Positions 16,817-25,282 of a DNA stretch of 64,000 nucleotides are shown here, in pieces (position 1 is the stretch's first letter; each line of letters begins with the position of its first letter). Both the position numbers and the translations under genes were made by a program. Below the pieces are notes generated by a model. It was not told where the DNA came from and did not search any database. It saw only the letters and a list, made by a program, of their open reading frames with translations. The stretch is taken from assembly GCF_002872075.1 (NCBI RefSeq), contig NZ_PGGU01000002.1, positions 110,854 to 174,853 on the forward strand, in the 5' to 3' direction. Source of the stretch: Microbacterium aurantiacum. GTDB lineage: Bacteria; Actinomycetota; Actinomycetes; Actinomycetales; Microbacteriaceae.

Positions 16817-18199
16817 ATGAACTTCACCGACCGGCAGGGCACCGCTCACGCTCTCCCCGCCCCGGATGCCGAGGCGCAGGTGCGCGCGGACGACCGCGGC
16901 CACGTCTTCCACTCCTGGAGCGCGCAGGCGCTCATCGATCCCCTGCCCGTCGCCGGCGGCGAGGGTTCGACCTTCTGGGACTACGCCGGCAATGTCTACC
17001 TCGACTTCTCCAGCCAGCTGGTGAACCTGAACCTCGGGCATCAGCATCCCGATCTGGTCTCCGCGATCCAGCTGCAGGCCGGCCGTCTCGCGACGATCCA
17101 GCCTGCTCTCGCCAACGACGTGCGCGGGGAGCTCGCCCGCCGCATCGCCGAGGTGGCCCCCGAGGGCCTCGAGAAGGTGTTCTTCACGAACGGCGGCGCC
17201 GAGGCGAACGAGTACGCCGTGCGGATGGCACGCCAGGTCACCGGCCGCCGCAAGGTGCTGTCGATGTACCGCAGCTACCACGGGTCGACGTCGACGGCGA
17301 TCTCGATGACCGGCGACCCACGGCGCTGGGCCAACGACCCGAGCGACATCGCGACCGTGCGCTTCTTCGGCCCGTACCTGTACCGCTCGGCGTTCCACTC
17401 CTCGACGATCGAGGAGGAGTCGCAGCGCGCCCTGGAGCACCTCGAGCAGACGATCCTGCTGGAGGGCCCGGGCACCATCGCGGCGATCATCATCGAGACC
17501 GTCGTCGGCACGAACGGCGTGCTGGTGCCGCCGCCCGGCTACCTGCAGGGTGTCCGCGAGCTGTGCGATCGCCACGGCATCCTGTACATCGCCGATGAGG
17601 TCATGGTCGGCTTCGGGCGCCTCGGTGAGTGGTTCGGCATCGACGCGTTCGATGCTCGTCCCGATCTGATCACCTTCGCGAAGGGCGTGAACTCGGGATA
17701 CGTGCCGCTCGGCGGCGTCGTGATCTCTTCCGAGGTCGCAGCGCACTTCGACCGGACGCCGTTCCCGGGCGGGCTCACCTACTCGGGGCATCCGCTCGCC
17801 TGCGCCGCAGGTGTCGCGACGTTCGAGGTGTTCGAACGCGACGGCATCCTGGAGCGGGTGCGGGACCTCGGAGCCCGTGTCGTCGAGCCGACCCTGGAGG
17901 GCTGGCTGGAGAAGCACCCTTCGGTCGGAGACGTTCGAGGACGCGGCCTGTTCTGGGCCGTCGAGCTCGTGCGCGACCAGGAGACCCGCGAGCCACTGGT
18001 GCCGTTCAACGCCAGCGGCGCGGATGCTGCGCCGATGGCCGAGTTCGCGGCGGCGGCGAAGCGGGGTGGCGTCTGGCCCTTCACCCACTTCAACCGGATG
18101 CACGTCGCGCCGCCACTCGTGATCTCCGAGGAGGATCTGGTCCGCGGGCTGAGTGTGCTCGACGAGGCGCTGACCGTCGCGGACGGGCACGTGGGCTGA
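16817..18199 (+). CDS. Class III aminotransferase, probable beta-alanine/omega-amino acid:pyruvate transaminase
   Basis: A 460-residue PLP-dependent enzyme. Visible motifs are DYAGNVYLDFSSQLVNLNLGH near residue 55, the PLP-phosphate segment FFTNGGAEANEYAVRMAR, the pyridine-contacting Asp in LYIADEVMVGFGRLG, and the Schiff-base lysine in ITFAKGVNSGYVPLGGV (about residue 294). AGAGGAG precedes the ATG. It follows mmsA in the same operon, and PucR is divergent, so transamination of beta-alanine (or a similar omega-amino acid such as GABA or taurine) with pyruvate is the likely reaction. The paired palindromes start 61 bases beyond the stop. Confidence 0.85.
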   Translation: MNFTDRQGTAHALPAPDAEAQVRADDRGHVFHSWSAQALIDPLPVAGGEGSTFWDYAGNVYLDFSSQLVNLNLGHQHPDLVSAIQLQAGRLATIQPALANDVRGELARRIAEVAPEGLEKVFFTNGGAEANEYAVRMARQVTGRRKVLSMYRSYHGSTSTAISMTGDPRRWANDPSDIATVRFFGPYLYRSAFHSSTIEEESQRALEHLEQTILLEGPGTIAAIIIETVVGTNGVLVPPPGYLQGVRELCDRHGILYIADEVMVGFGRLGEWFGIDAFDARPDLITFAKGVNSGYVPLGGVVISSEVAAHFDRTPFPGGLTYSGHPLACAAGVATFEVFERDGILERVRDLGARVVEPTLEGWLEKHPSVGDVRGRGLFWAVELVRDQETREPLVPFNASGADAAPMAEFAAAAKRGGVWPFTHFNRMHVAPPLVISEEDLVRGLSVLDEALTVADGHVG

Positions 18200-18259
18200 G
18201 CGCCGGGGTTGGTCCGAGCCCTGACTCGGTGATCCTCCGGGAGTACCTCCAACCCTCTT

Positions 18260-18388
18260 CGGGTGGCACCTGTTGCCGGTAAGAGACGCGCTTTCCGACA
18301 ACAGGTGCCACTCCAACTCGAAGTCACGGGCTTCGAGTGGCGCCTACGGCCGGAATAGGGCGCGGATTCCGTCACGAGGTGCCACCTC
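18260..18388. repeat. Paired palindromic repeat, copy 2 (two hairpins)
   Basis: Element a (18260-18314) pairs a left arm containing GTGGCACCTGTTG with a right arm containing CAACAGGTGCCAC, about 17 of 20 positions. Element b (18334-18388) pairs GAGTGGCGCCT with AGGTGCCACCTC and continues into CGGAAT/ATTCCG. Nineteen bases separate them and include a third perfect stem, ACTCGAAG / CTTCGAGT (18316-18338). They lie between the convergent transaminase and DUF559 genes. Confidence 0.88.
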
Positions 18389-18463
18389 AGCCCAGAGCCC
18401 AAGCTCAGAACTGCCAAGCAAGGTGCGCTCCGACCCCACCGCGCGACGGAGAGGAACGTCCGC

Positions 18464-19456
18464 TCAGGGACGCCAGCCATGGCGCATCAGCGCTGCGCGA
18501 ACCATCTCCGTCGCACGCGGATTCGGCCCGCGGATGTGCGATGACGTGAGCCGCACGAGCTCCCAGCCGTCGGCGATGTACGCGGCATACTTCTCGATGT
18601 CGCGGTTCCACTGAGTCTTCGACGTGCGGTGATGATCGCCCTCGATCTCGACCAGAACCCGAAGATCTCGATAGACGATCTCGGTGATGCCGAGAAGACG
18701 TCCGCTCGATTCGCGGATCTGCACGTCGAGTTCGGGTTCGGGGAGGCCCGCCGTTTCAGCATCCAGCCGATACTCGGTCTCCAAGGGCGACGCACTCCCG
18801 ACGCGAATCGATGTGATGGCTTCTCGAAGTCTGTGCAGCCCCGGCCTGCGTCCGGCATCGACCGCTGCGTGCAGCTGCGCCGTCGTGCCGAGCGCCGCCG
18901 TCGACTGCGGACGTCCCCACGAATCACGGGGAACGTGCACGATGGCATCGCCGACCACGACCAGTTCTCGAACGGAGAGCTCCGAAGCGAGCATCGCCCA
19001 GGTCGATGCCGGACTCGCGACTCGCAGCCCGTCGATCTCCCGGATCGACACCAGCCCTGGAGCGACTTTGCGGCCCCGGATACCCCGCCGCCGTGGGGCG
19101 CGATGCGGGGCGCACACACCGACCTCCAGTTCCTCAGGCGGGTCGAGCGGCAGCCCGTGCAGCACGCCGGCGGTGCGCCCGACGAAGAACGCATGCGAGA
19201 CCATGAGCGGTCGATACTCGCGAGCGCGCCGCAGCAATGCCTTCCGCTGCGCTCGGTCGCGGGCGAATGGAGTCGCGTCGGCGTCGGATTGCTCCTCCTC
19301 AAGGGGTCTCTCCGGCCGAACGACCATCAACCCGCGGTACGGATGCTCGAGGTCTCGTGCCCGCAGGCGTCGAGCGGTGACGCCGGCGGCACGGGCCTGC
19401 GTCGGGGTGAACATCGCCCCGAGCTCGGTCGGCAAAGGACGTGGTCGTCGAGTCAT
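18464..19456 (-). CDS. AbiEi-like winged-helix / DUF559 (Vsr-like) nuclease-domain protein
   Basis: A 330-residue two-domain protein. Residues 10-55 (FTPTQARAAGVTARRLRARD...HPYRGLMV) resemble the AbiEi-type winged-helix of type IV antitoxin-like proteins. Residues about 235-325 are a DUF559 domain related to very-short-patch-repair endonucleases, with the strand DLRVLVEIEGDHHR, a downstream Asp in WNRDIEKYAAYIADGW and the terminal ELVRLTSSHI. The Asp/Glu residues are compatible with a PD-(D/E)XK-type metal site. No AbiEii-type toxin gene is adjacent, so a classical toxin-antitoxin pair is not supported. The gene is bracketed by paired palindromes on both sides. An alternative start exists at 19474. 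Function unknown; DNA binding and cleavage are inferred from the domains. Confidence 0.8.
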   Translation of the reverse strand: MTRRPRPLPTELGAMFTPTQARAAGVTARRLRARDLEHPYRGLMVVRPERPLEEEQSDADATPFARDRAQRKALLRRAREYRPLMVSHAFFVGRTAGVLHGLPLDPPEELEVGVCAPHRAPRRRGIRGRKVAPGLVSIREIDGLRVASPASTWAMLASELSVRELVVVGDAIVHVPRDSWGRPQSTAALGTTAQLHAAVDAGRRPGLHRLREAITSIRVGSASPLETEYRLDAETAGLPEPELDVQIRESSGRLLGITEIVYRDLRVLVEIEGDHHRTSKTQWNRDIEKYAAYIADGWELVRLTSSHIRGPNPRATEMVRAALMRHGWRP

Positions 19457-19560
19457 CCACCGAGTGTGCGACATCCCGACACCCACCGATTGCCGTCTTC
19501 CAGCGTCTGTACACAACTCCTCAGATGGTGAGCTCGTGCAGAACGAGTGCAGCATCCGCT

Positions 19561-19691
19561 CGGGTGGCACCTCCTGCCGTTCTGGCCTGCCCAGACCGAC
19601 CATAGGCACCACCCGAACCAACCCCGCACGCCTCGAGGTGGCACCTCCGGTCGGAATCACCACCACACACCGACCACGAGTGCCACCCGAG
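19561..19691. repeat. Paired palindromic repeat, copy 3 (two hairpins)
   Basis: Element a (19561-19615) has arms CGGGTGGCACCT / AGGCACCACCCG. Element b (19632-19691) has left arm CTCGAGGTGGCACCTCC..GGTCGG and right arm CCGACCACGAGTGCCACCCGAG with a few mismatches. Sixteen bases separate them. This pair lies between divergent genes (DUF559 and carboxylesterase), so it cannot be explained as a shared terminator. Confidence 0.88.
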
Positions 19692-19753
19692 AGGTGCGGG
19701 CGCAGGGCCGGCGGAGCATTCCGGCGCCTCCTCACCCCGATACCCTGAAGCGC

Positions 19754-21220
19754 ATGGTGATTGACGCCCCGATCGTGCAGACCTCCGCCGGCCCGGTCCG
19801 CGGATTCTGGCGCGAGGAGCTCGACCGGCCGTCGGCGGCGTTCCTCGGCATTCCGTTCGCACAGCCGCCCGTGGGAGAGCTGCGGTTCGCCGCACCGGTG
19901 CCGCCCGAGCCGTGGACAGACGTGCGCGATGCGACGGGGTACGGCGCGACGGCGCTCCGGCATGATCCGGGCGGCACGCTCATTCCGGAACCGGCGATCC
20001 CGGGAGACGGCACGCTCAACGTCAACGTGTTCACGCCGGACGCCGAAGGCTCGCTCCCCGTGCTGGTCTGGATCCACGGCGGCGGCTATACCGCGGGATC
20101 CCCGGCGAGCCCGTGGTACGACGGCCGGGCGTTCAACCGCGATGGTGTCGTGACGGTGACGATCTCGTACCGGCTGGGGTTCGACGGCTTCGGCTGGATC
20201 GACGGCGCACCGCACAACCGCGGCGTGCGCGACTGGCTCGCCGCGCTCGAATGGGTGCGTCAGAACATCGCGGCTTTCGGCGGCGACCCGGACCGCGTCA
20301 CAGTCGGCGGGCAGTCCGCGGGCGGCGGGGCGGTGCTCACACTGCTCGGGATGCCGACGGCGCAGCACCTGTTCCGCTCGGCGTTCGCCGTCTCTGCCGC
20401 CCTCGCCGACGTTCCGGTGGACATCGCCCGCCAGCGCGCCGAGCGCCTCGCGGCGCTGACCGGCGTCGCGCCCACCCTCGAGGAACTCCGTACGGTGCCT
20501 GAGGAGCGCATCCACGCGCTGCAGCGCAAGGCCGAGAGCGCCAAACGCGGCATCGGCCTCCTCACCGACCTCATCGAGCAGGGTTCCCCCTGGGGGCCGA
20601 TGGTCGACGGCGACCTGGTGCGCGTTCCGACGCTCGAATCGCTGCGTTCGGGAATCGGCGGCGACAAGCCGCTGCTCCTCGGCGCGGCCGACGACGAGTT
20701 CACGATGGTCGCCGAGGCCGAGGAGTCGAAGCTGCGGCTGATCCCGCCGGGACTACTGCTGCGCCCCTTCCTCCGCGACCGCGAGGTCCGTCACGCATAC
20801 CTCGAGGCCAATGCGGAACAGCGAGCGAAGGGTACCGCGGCTGTGGCCGGCCGTTACGTCAGCGACCACATCTTCCGGGTCGTCGTTCCCGGTGCCGCGG
20901 AGGCCAGGGCGTCGACCGAGGCGCCGACCTGGGCGTACCGCTTCTCCTGGGTGTCGCCGGCGAAAGGCTGGGCGTGTCACTGCCTCGACGTGCCGTTCTG
21001 GTTCGACGGTCTCGACCTCGAGCGGGTGCACGACCTCGCCGGGGACGCACCGCCGCAGAGCCTCGCCGACGAGATGCACTCCGCCGCGGTCGCGTTCGTG
21101 AGCGATGCCGATCCGGGCTGGCCGGCCTGGCGCACTCAGCCGGGAACGTCGCGCGTGTTCGGCGGCTCCGGGCCCGAGATCAGCGAGACCGCGTACGACA
21201 GCACGCTCGCGCTGCTCTGA
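19754..21220 (+). CDS. Type-B carboxylesterase
   Basis: A 488-residue alpha/beta-hydrolase of the carboxylesterase type B family. FLGIPFAQPPVGELRF (about residues 34-49), the oxyanion-hole HGGGY (about 110) and the nucleophile elbow GGQSAGGGAV (Ser about 196) are clear. The acid and histidine are expected in the C-terminal half (the GHWCH..-like AKGWACHCLDVPFWFDGLD region supplies a His). No signal peptide is present, so it acts in the cytoplasm on carboxylic esters. TACCCT ends seven bases before the ATG, suggesting a leaderless transcript. It converges on the LacI gene. A role in removing acyl groups from the sugar handled by locus B is possible but unproven. Confidence 0.85.
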   Translation: MVIDAPIVQTSAGPVRGFWREELDRPSAAFLGIPFAQPPVGELRFAAPVPPEPWTDVRDATGYGATALRHDPGGTLIPEPAIPGDGTLNVNVFTPDAEGSLPVLVWIHGGGYTAGSPASPWYDGRAFNRDGVVTVTISYRLGFDGFGWIDGAPHNRGVRDWLAALEWVRQNIAAFGGDPDRVTVGGQSAGGGAVLTLLGMPTAQHLFRSAFAVSAALADVPVDIARQRAERLAALTGVAPTLEELRTVPEERIHALQRKAESAKRGIGLLTDLIEQGSPWGPMVDGDLVRVPTLESLRSGIGGDKPLLLGAADDEFTMVAEAEESKLRLIPPGLLLRPFLRDREVRHAYLEANAEQRAKGTAAVAGRYVSDHIFRVVVPGAAEARASTEAPTWAYRFSWVSPAKGWACHCLDVPFWFDGLDLERVHDLAGDAPPQSLADEMHSAAVAFVSDADPGWPAWRTQPGTSRVFGGSGPEISETAYDSTLALL

Positions 21221-21264
21221 CGATTCCTGCGACTCGAGGCATCGCAGCCGCCGAGCGCCCGCGG

Positions 21265-22257
21265 TCATCGCGTGCGCGGCGCGCCGATCGACTCGCGCCA
21301 GACGACCCTGTGGAAGTCCGTCGGCCGCTCGGGCGGCGTCTCTTTCCGAAGAGCGGCGATCAGACGGCGCATCGAATAGTCACCGAGACGCTCACGATCC
21401 TGCACGACACTCGTCAGCGACGGAACCAGGAGCGCGCTCATGCCGACGTCGTCCCACCCCGTCACGCTCAGGTCACCGGGAACAGACCAGCCGCGCAGCG
21501 TGGCGGCCCGGATGGCGCCGGCGGCGACGTAGTCGTTGGGGGCGATCAGCGCGAGAGGCAGAGCGCCGTCCGGCAGCGAATCCACGGCGTCCAGGCCCGC
21601 GCGGCCGCTCCAGTCGCCCTCGATCACGCCGAGGGACTCGAGACCGAGCCGCTCGACGGTGGCGACGTAGGCATCACGGCGCGCCACCGCGGCCGGGAAA
21701 TCGAGAGGACCGGTGACATGCAGGAAGCGCCGATGGCCGAGCTCCGCGAGTCTTTCCATCAGCTCGACGATCGGCTGCGCATCCGTGAGCTCACCCGTCA
21801 CGTGCATCATGTCGTCGAACTCCGACACCGACAGCACGACCGGCGCACCGTCGCCGTCCGCCGGCGGAGCCGGAAGCGGTGTGAACGAGAGGAAGCCCTC
21901 GTACTGACGACCGTCGATCAGCTCGGCGAGGCGCGACGCACGCTCCACCGGGTCGTCGGGAAGACTCACGACCTCGACGACGAACCCTGCCTTCTCGGCG
22001 GCGGAGGTCGCACCCCGCAGAAGTGAGAACGGGCTCAGCGCACCCACCGGGATCACGACGGCCAGCCGCCCGGTCCGGCGGGTGCGCATGGCGCGCGCAG
22101 CGAGGTTGGGACGGTAGTTCAGCGTGGCCGCCGCACTCAGCACGCGCTCGCGAGTCGCATCCGAGATGCCGTCACGACCGGTGTACACGAACGAGACCGT
22201 CGACTGCGACACACCCGCGAGCCGTGCGACATCTCGGCTGGTCGGACGTTGATCCAT
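21265..22257 (-). CDS. LacI-family regulator of the Gfo/cupin/ABC locus
   Basis: A 330-residue LacI/GalR repressor. The helix-turn-helix PTSRDVARLAGVSQSTVSFV lies at residues 5-24, followed by the hinge region NLAARAMRTRRTG and the bilobal effector domain up to about 325, including SVTGWDDVGMSALLVPSLTSV. It is divergent from the oxidoreductase/cupin/transport operon; the 111-base gap contains a CG-centred TTTCGAAA (22273-22280) and AGAAAACGCTTGA over the -35. It most likely represses that operon and itself. The effector is unknown, as the substrate of the operon is unknown. Confidence 0.88.
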   Translation of the reverse strand: MDQRPTSRDVARLAGVSQSTVSFVYTGRDGISDATRERVLSAAATLNYRPNLAARAMRTRRTGRLAVVIPVGALSPFSLLRGATSAAEKAGFVVEVVSLPDDPVERASRLAELIDGRQYEGFLSFTPLPAPPADGDGAPVVLSVSEFDDMMHVTGELTDAQPIVELMERLAELGHRRFLHVTGPLDFPAAVARRDAYVATVERLGLESLGVIEGDWSGRAGLDAVDSLPDGALPLALIAPNDYVAAGAIRAATLRGWSVPGDLSVTGWDDVGMSALLVPSLTSVVQDRERLGDYSMRRLIAALRKETPPERPTDFHRVVWRESIGAPRTR

Positions 22258-22271
22258 TTCTTCTCACTGAC

Positions 22272-22352
22272 TTTTCGAAACTTCAGAAAACGCTTGACGG
22301 ACGGAGCCCGTTCCGTCGATAGTACCTACTACGTCTTAGTACTACGTATTAG
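22272..22352 (+). promoter_or_regulatory. Promoter/operator region of the Gfo-cupin-ABC operon
   Basis: TTGACG (22294-22299) and GATAGT (22318-22323), 18 bases apart, form a plausible promoter. LacI-type sites TTTTCGAAAC (22272-22281) and AGAAAACGCTTGA lie upstream of and over the -35. Immediately past the -10 come two tandem 13-bp direct repeats, TACTACGTCTTAG (22327-22339) and TACTACGTATTAG (22340-22352), differing at one base and forming TAGTACTA at their junction. Confidence 0.55.
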
Positions 22353-22368
22353 CAGATGCGAGGAAGCA

Positions 22369-23499
22369 ATGCTCAGAATCGGAATCATCGGAACCGGCGG
22401 GATCGCCGACGCCCACATCAACGGGTATCTGGCCTTCTCCGGCCAGTGCGAGATCGTGGCTCTCGCCGACGTCGTCCCCGGCAAGGCGGCGCAGAAGGCC
22501 CAGGACTCCGGCCTCTCCGCCGCCATCGGCTACGACGACCCGCTCCGGATGATCGCCGACGCACGCCTGGACCTCGTGAGCATCGCGACACCGCCGTCCA
22601 CGCACGCCGCCCTCGCGATCGCCGCCCTCGAGGCCGGCATCCACGTGCTCGTCGAGAAGCCGATGGCGCCCTCGCTCGAGGAATGCGATGCGATGCTCGC
22701 CGCGCAGCAGCGCTCGGGGAAGCTGCTCTCCGTCGTGGCGCAGAATCGCTTCCGCGACGACCTCGCGACGTTGAAGGCCGTGGTCGACTCCGGCCTGCTC
22801 GGCAGCATCTCGCACGTGCGCGTCGACTCGGCCTGGTGGCGCGGCTCGGCGTACTACGACCTGTGGTGGCGCGGCACCTGGGAGAAGGAGGGCGGCGGTT
22901 GCACGCTCAACCACGCCATCCATCACATCGATCTGCTCCTCTGGCTGCTGGGCACGCCCACCGAGATCACCGCCATGCTCGCCAACGCGCAGCACGACAA
23001 CAGCGAGGTGGAAGACCTCTCGGTCGCGGTGCTCCGTTACGAGCGCGGCCTCGCGCAGCTGACCAGCTCTGTCGTGCACCACGGCGAGGAGCAGCAGATC
23101 GTCATCCAGGGCGCACGTGCACGCGTCTCGCAGCCGTGGAGCGTGAAGGCGGAACGCGCCGACGAAGGCGGCTTCCCCGCCAAGGGCGGTGACCCCGAAC
23201 TCGTCGCCGCCATCGAGGCACTCGCCGCCACCAGGGAACCGCTCGTGCATCACGGACACCAGGGGCAGATCGGCGATCTGCTCTCCGCCATCATCGATGG
23301 CCGAGCACCGATCGCTGACGGTCGAGACGGCCGGAACGCGATCGAGGTCGTCACCGCGATCTACAAGGCCGGCATCGAGCATGAACTCGTCTCGCTCCCG
23401 CTGAGGGCGGATGACCACTACTATCGCGCCGGTCACCTCGTCGCCCATGCGCCGCGCCTCAACGAGATGCGACGACCGCTCGTCGAGGTCGTGGCATGA
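22369..23499 (+). CDS. Gfo/Idh/MocA-family oxidoreductase (first of two)
   Basis: A 376-residue NAD(P)-dependent sugar or cyclitol dehydrogenase. The Rossmann start is RIGIIGTGGIADAHINGY (residues 3-20), and EKPMAPS (Lys about 97) is the family's conserved catalytic-lysine motif. The C-terminal alpha/beta domain carries GGGCTLNHAIHHIDLLLWLLG, with the conserved His/Asp pair. AGGAA precedes the ATG at 22369; the open frame upstream of that is regulatory DNA. It starts an operon with a cupin and a second Gfo-type enzyme, each overlapping the next by ATGA. This suggests sequential oxidation or epimerisation of an imported sugar derivative; the substrate cannot be read from sequence. Confidence 0.88.
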   Translation: MLRIGIIGTGGIADAHINGYLAFSGQCEIVALADVVPGKAAQKAQDSGLSAAIGYDDPLRMIADARLDLVSIATPPSTHAALAIAALEAGIHVLVEKPMAPSLEECDAMLAAQQRSGKLLSVVAQNRFRDDLATLKAVVDSGLLGSISHVRVDSAWWRGSAYYDLWWRGTWEKEGGGCTLNHAIHHIDLLLWLLGTPTEITAMLANAQHDNSEVEDLSVAVLRYERGLAQLTSSVVHHGEEQQIVIQGARARVSQPWSVKAERADEGGFPAKGGDPELVAAIEALAATREPLVHHGHQGQIGDLLSAIIDGRAPIADGRDGRNAIEVVTAIYKAGIEHELVSLPLRADDHYYRAGHLVAHAPRLNEMRRPLVEVVA

Positions 23500-24224
23500 G
23501 CGCGTCAACCTTCCCCGGCGGCACCTCGCTGTCGCACCTCGACGTCTATCAGGACGCGGCCCCGGACGGCATCTGCGGGGGCACACCGCACATGCACCTC
23601 GTCTCGACCGAGGCCTACGTCGTGGTGTCCGGCACGGGCGCGCTCCAGACCATCGACGGCGCAGGGTTCCGCGAGACCCCTCTCGTGCCCGGTTCCGTGG
23701 TGTGGTTCACACCGGGCACGATCCACCGCGCCGTGAACAGGGGCGATCTCAAGGTCGTCGTGCTCATGAGCAATGCCGGGCTCCCCGAAGCGGGCGATGC
23801 GGTCATGACCTTCCCTGCCGAAATCGTCTCGGACGCCGCCGCCTATGCGGAAGCGATCTCCATAGGCGATCTCGAGGGGCGCGCGGCGCGGGCATCGCGG
23901 CGCCGAGACCTTGCGGTTGCCGGGTTCGAGGCACTTCGCGACGCGGTGCTCGCGGGCGAACGCCGCCCCCTCGAGACCTTCCACATCGCCGCCGGAGCCC
24001 TCGTCCGTGATCGCGCGGCCGGCTGGGCAGACCTCATCCGCGAGCGACCGCTCGCGCAGGCCGAGCGGTCGCTGGAGCTCGCCGACGCCATCGCCGGCGG
24101 AGATCTCAGCCACCTCGGCGAGGCGAGGCTCCGGCAGGCGCTGCCGTCCGCCGGCGAACGCGGCTTCGGCATGTGCGGTCGCCTGCGCACCTACGACGTG
24201 ACCGATCAGGAGAATGCACCATGA
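23496..24224 (+). CDS. Cupin-domain protein between two Gfo/Idh enzymes
   Basis: A 242-residue protein. The N-terminal cupin barrel (about residues 1-105) has a metal-type motif 1, GGTPHMHLVSTEAYVVVSGTG, with two His and a Glu, and motif 2 PGSVVWFTPGTIHRAVN with His. The C-terminal 130 residues are mainly alpha-helical (EALRDAVLAGERRPLE...RSLELADAIAGGDLSHLGEARLRQAL) and match nothing I recognise. It overlaps both neighbours by four bases, so it is co-translated with the two oxidoreductases. A metal-dependent sugar isomerase or lyase step is plausible from the cupin type, but no activity can be assigned. Confidence 0.78.
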   Translation: MSASTFPGGTSLSHLDVYQDAAPDGICGGTPHMHLVSTEAYVVVSGTGALQTIDGAGFRETPLVPGSVVWFTPGTIHRAVNRGDLKVVVLMSNAGLPEAGDAVMTFPAEIVSDAAAYAEAISIGDLEGRAARASRRRDLAVAGFEALRDAVLAGERRPLETFHIAAGALVRDRAAGWADLIRERPLAQAERSLELADAIAGGDLSHLGEARLRQALPSAGERGFGMCGRLRTYDVTDQENAP

Positions 24225-25282
24225 ACCACCCTTTCACGTTCGACGCGCTTCCAGAGGCCGTGGTCGCACCGGATGAGTTCTGCTTCGCCGCGGTCGGTCT
24301 CGACCACGCGCACATCTATGGCATGACCGACGGACTTCTCGGAGCCGGCGCCGGCGTCACCTGGGTCTTCGATCAGGATGCGGCGAAGGCCACCGCGTTC
24401 GCGGAGCGGTACCCGAGCGCACGCATCGCGTCCTCGGAACAGGAGATCCTCGAAGATCCGGCCGTGCACCTCGTCGCCACCGCCGCGATCGCATCCGAGC
24501 GAGCACCCGTCGCATTGCGGGCGATCGAAGCCGGCAAGGACGCCTTCGTCGACAAGGCGCCGCTGACGACCTTCGCGCAGCTCGAGGCGGCGCGCGAGGC
24601 GACGGCGCGCACCGGCAGGAAGTACGCCGTCTACTACGGCGAGCGCCTGCACACGGAGTCGGCGGTGCTGGCCGATCAGCTCATCCGGCGGGGCGCGATC
24701 GGCCGGGTGCTGCAGGTCGCCTCATTCGGACCGCACCGAGTGGGCAAGGGGCGCCCGGCATGGTTCTTCGACCCTGCGCAGTACGGCGGCATCCTCTGCG
24801 ACATCGGAAGCCACAACTTCGACCAGATCCTCCACTACACCGGCGCGACGGACGGGCGTGTCGCCAGCTCGGCCGTCGCGAACTACGCCCACCCCGACAC
24901 CCCCGGTCTGCAGGACTTCGGCGACGCCCACGTCATCCTCGACAACGGTGCATCCGGGTACGTGCGCGTCGACTGGTTCACCCCCGACGGGCTCGGCGTG
25001 TTCGGCGACGGGCGCACGATCATCCTCGGCACCGAGGGATACATCGAGCTGCGCAAGTACATCGACATCGGCACCGACAACGGCGGCGGGCAGGTCCTGC
25101 TGGTGAACCAGGAGGACCAGTACCGGTTCAACTCGAACGGGATGACGGGCTTCCCCTACTTCGGACAACTCATCCGCGACTGCATCGACCGCACGGAAAC
25201 CGCGATGACCCAGGCGCACGCCTTCAAGGCTGCGGAGCTGAGCCTGCAGGCTCAGGCCGCGGCGGAGGTTCTCTCGCCCTAG
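24221..25282 (+). CDS. Gfo/Idh/MocA-family oxidoreductase (second of two)
   Basis: A 353-residue member of the same fold as the first gene of the operon. The nucleotide-binding start is FAAVGLDHAHIYGMTDGL, a GLDHxH variant instead of the usual GxGxxG. DKAPLTT replaces the EKP motif, and GGILCDIGSHNFDQILHYTGA holds the family's Asp/His pair. The variant N-terminus places it in a divergent Gfo subgroup, and cofactor use may differ. The ATG at 24221 overlaps the cupin stop. Sixty bases separate it from the transporter genes, which are read in the same direction and presumably belong to the same transcript. Confidence 0.85.
   Translation: MNHPFTFDALPEAVVAPDEFCFAAVGLDHAHIYGMTDGLLGAGAGVTWVFDQDAAKATAFAERYPSARIASSEQEILEDPAVHLVATAAIASERAPVALRAIEAGKDAFVDKAPLTTFAQLEAAREATARTGRKYAVYYGERLHTESAVLADQLIRRGAIGRVLQVASFGPHRVGKGRPAWFFDPAQYGGILCDIGSHNFDQILHYTGATDGRVASSAVANYAHPDTPGLQDFGDAHVILDNGASGYVRVDWFTPDGLGVFGDGRTIILGTEGYIELRKYIDIGTDNGGGQVLLVNQEDQYRFNSNGMTGFPYFGQLIRDCIDRTETAMTQAHAFKAAELSLQAQAAAEVLSP

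Noticed and set aside
15467..18199. 910-codon open frame joining the mmsA region to the transaminase
   Set aside because: Only its last 460 codons are the transaminase; the front part is an alternate frame of mmsA, so it is not a fusion protein.
18464..19456. AbiE-type toxin-antitoxin system
   Set aside because: The AbiEi-like winged helix is fused to DUF559 and no AbiEii nucleotidyltransferase gene is adjacent, so a two-gene system is not supported.
13456..19691. CRISPR array or tRNA cluster at the repeated palindromes
   Set aside because: The repeats are paired hairpins at three dispersed places, without regular spacers, cas genes or tRNA features.
21227..21247. CTGCGA...TCGCAG stem between the carboxylesterase and LacI genes as a terminator
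   Set aside because: Only six base pairs with a nine-base loop and no U-run; too weak to list as a feature.
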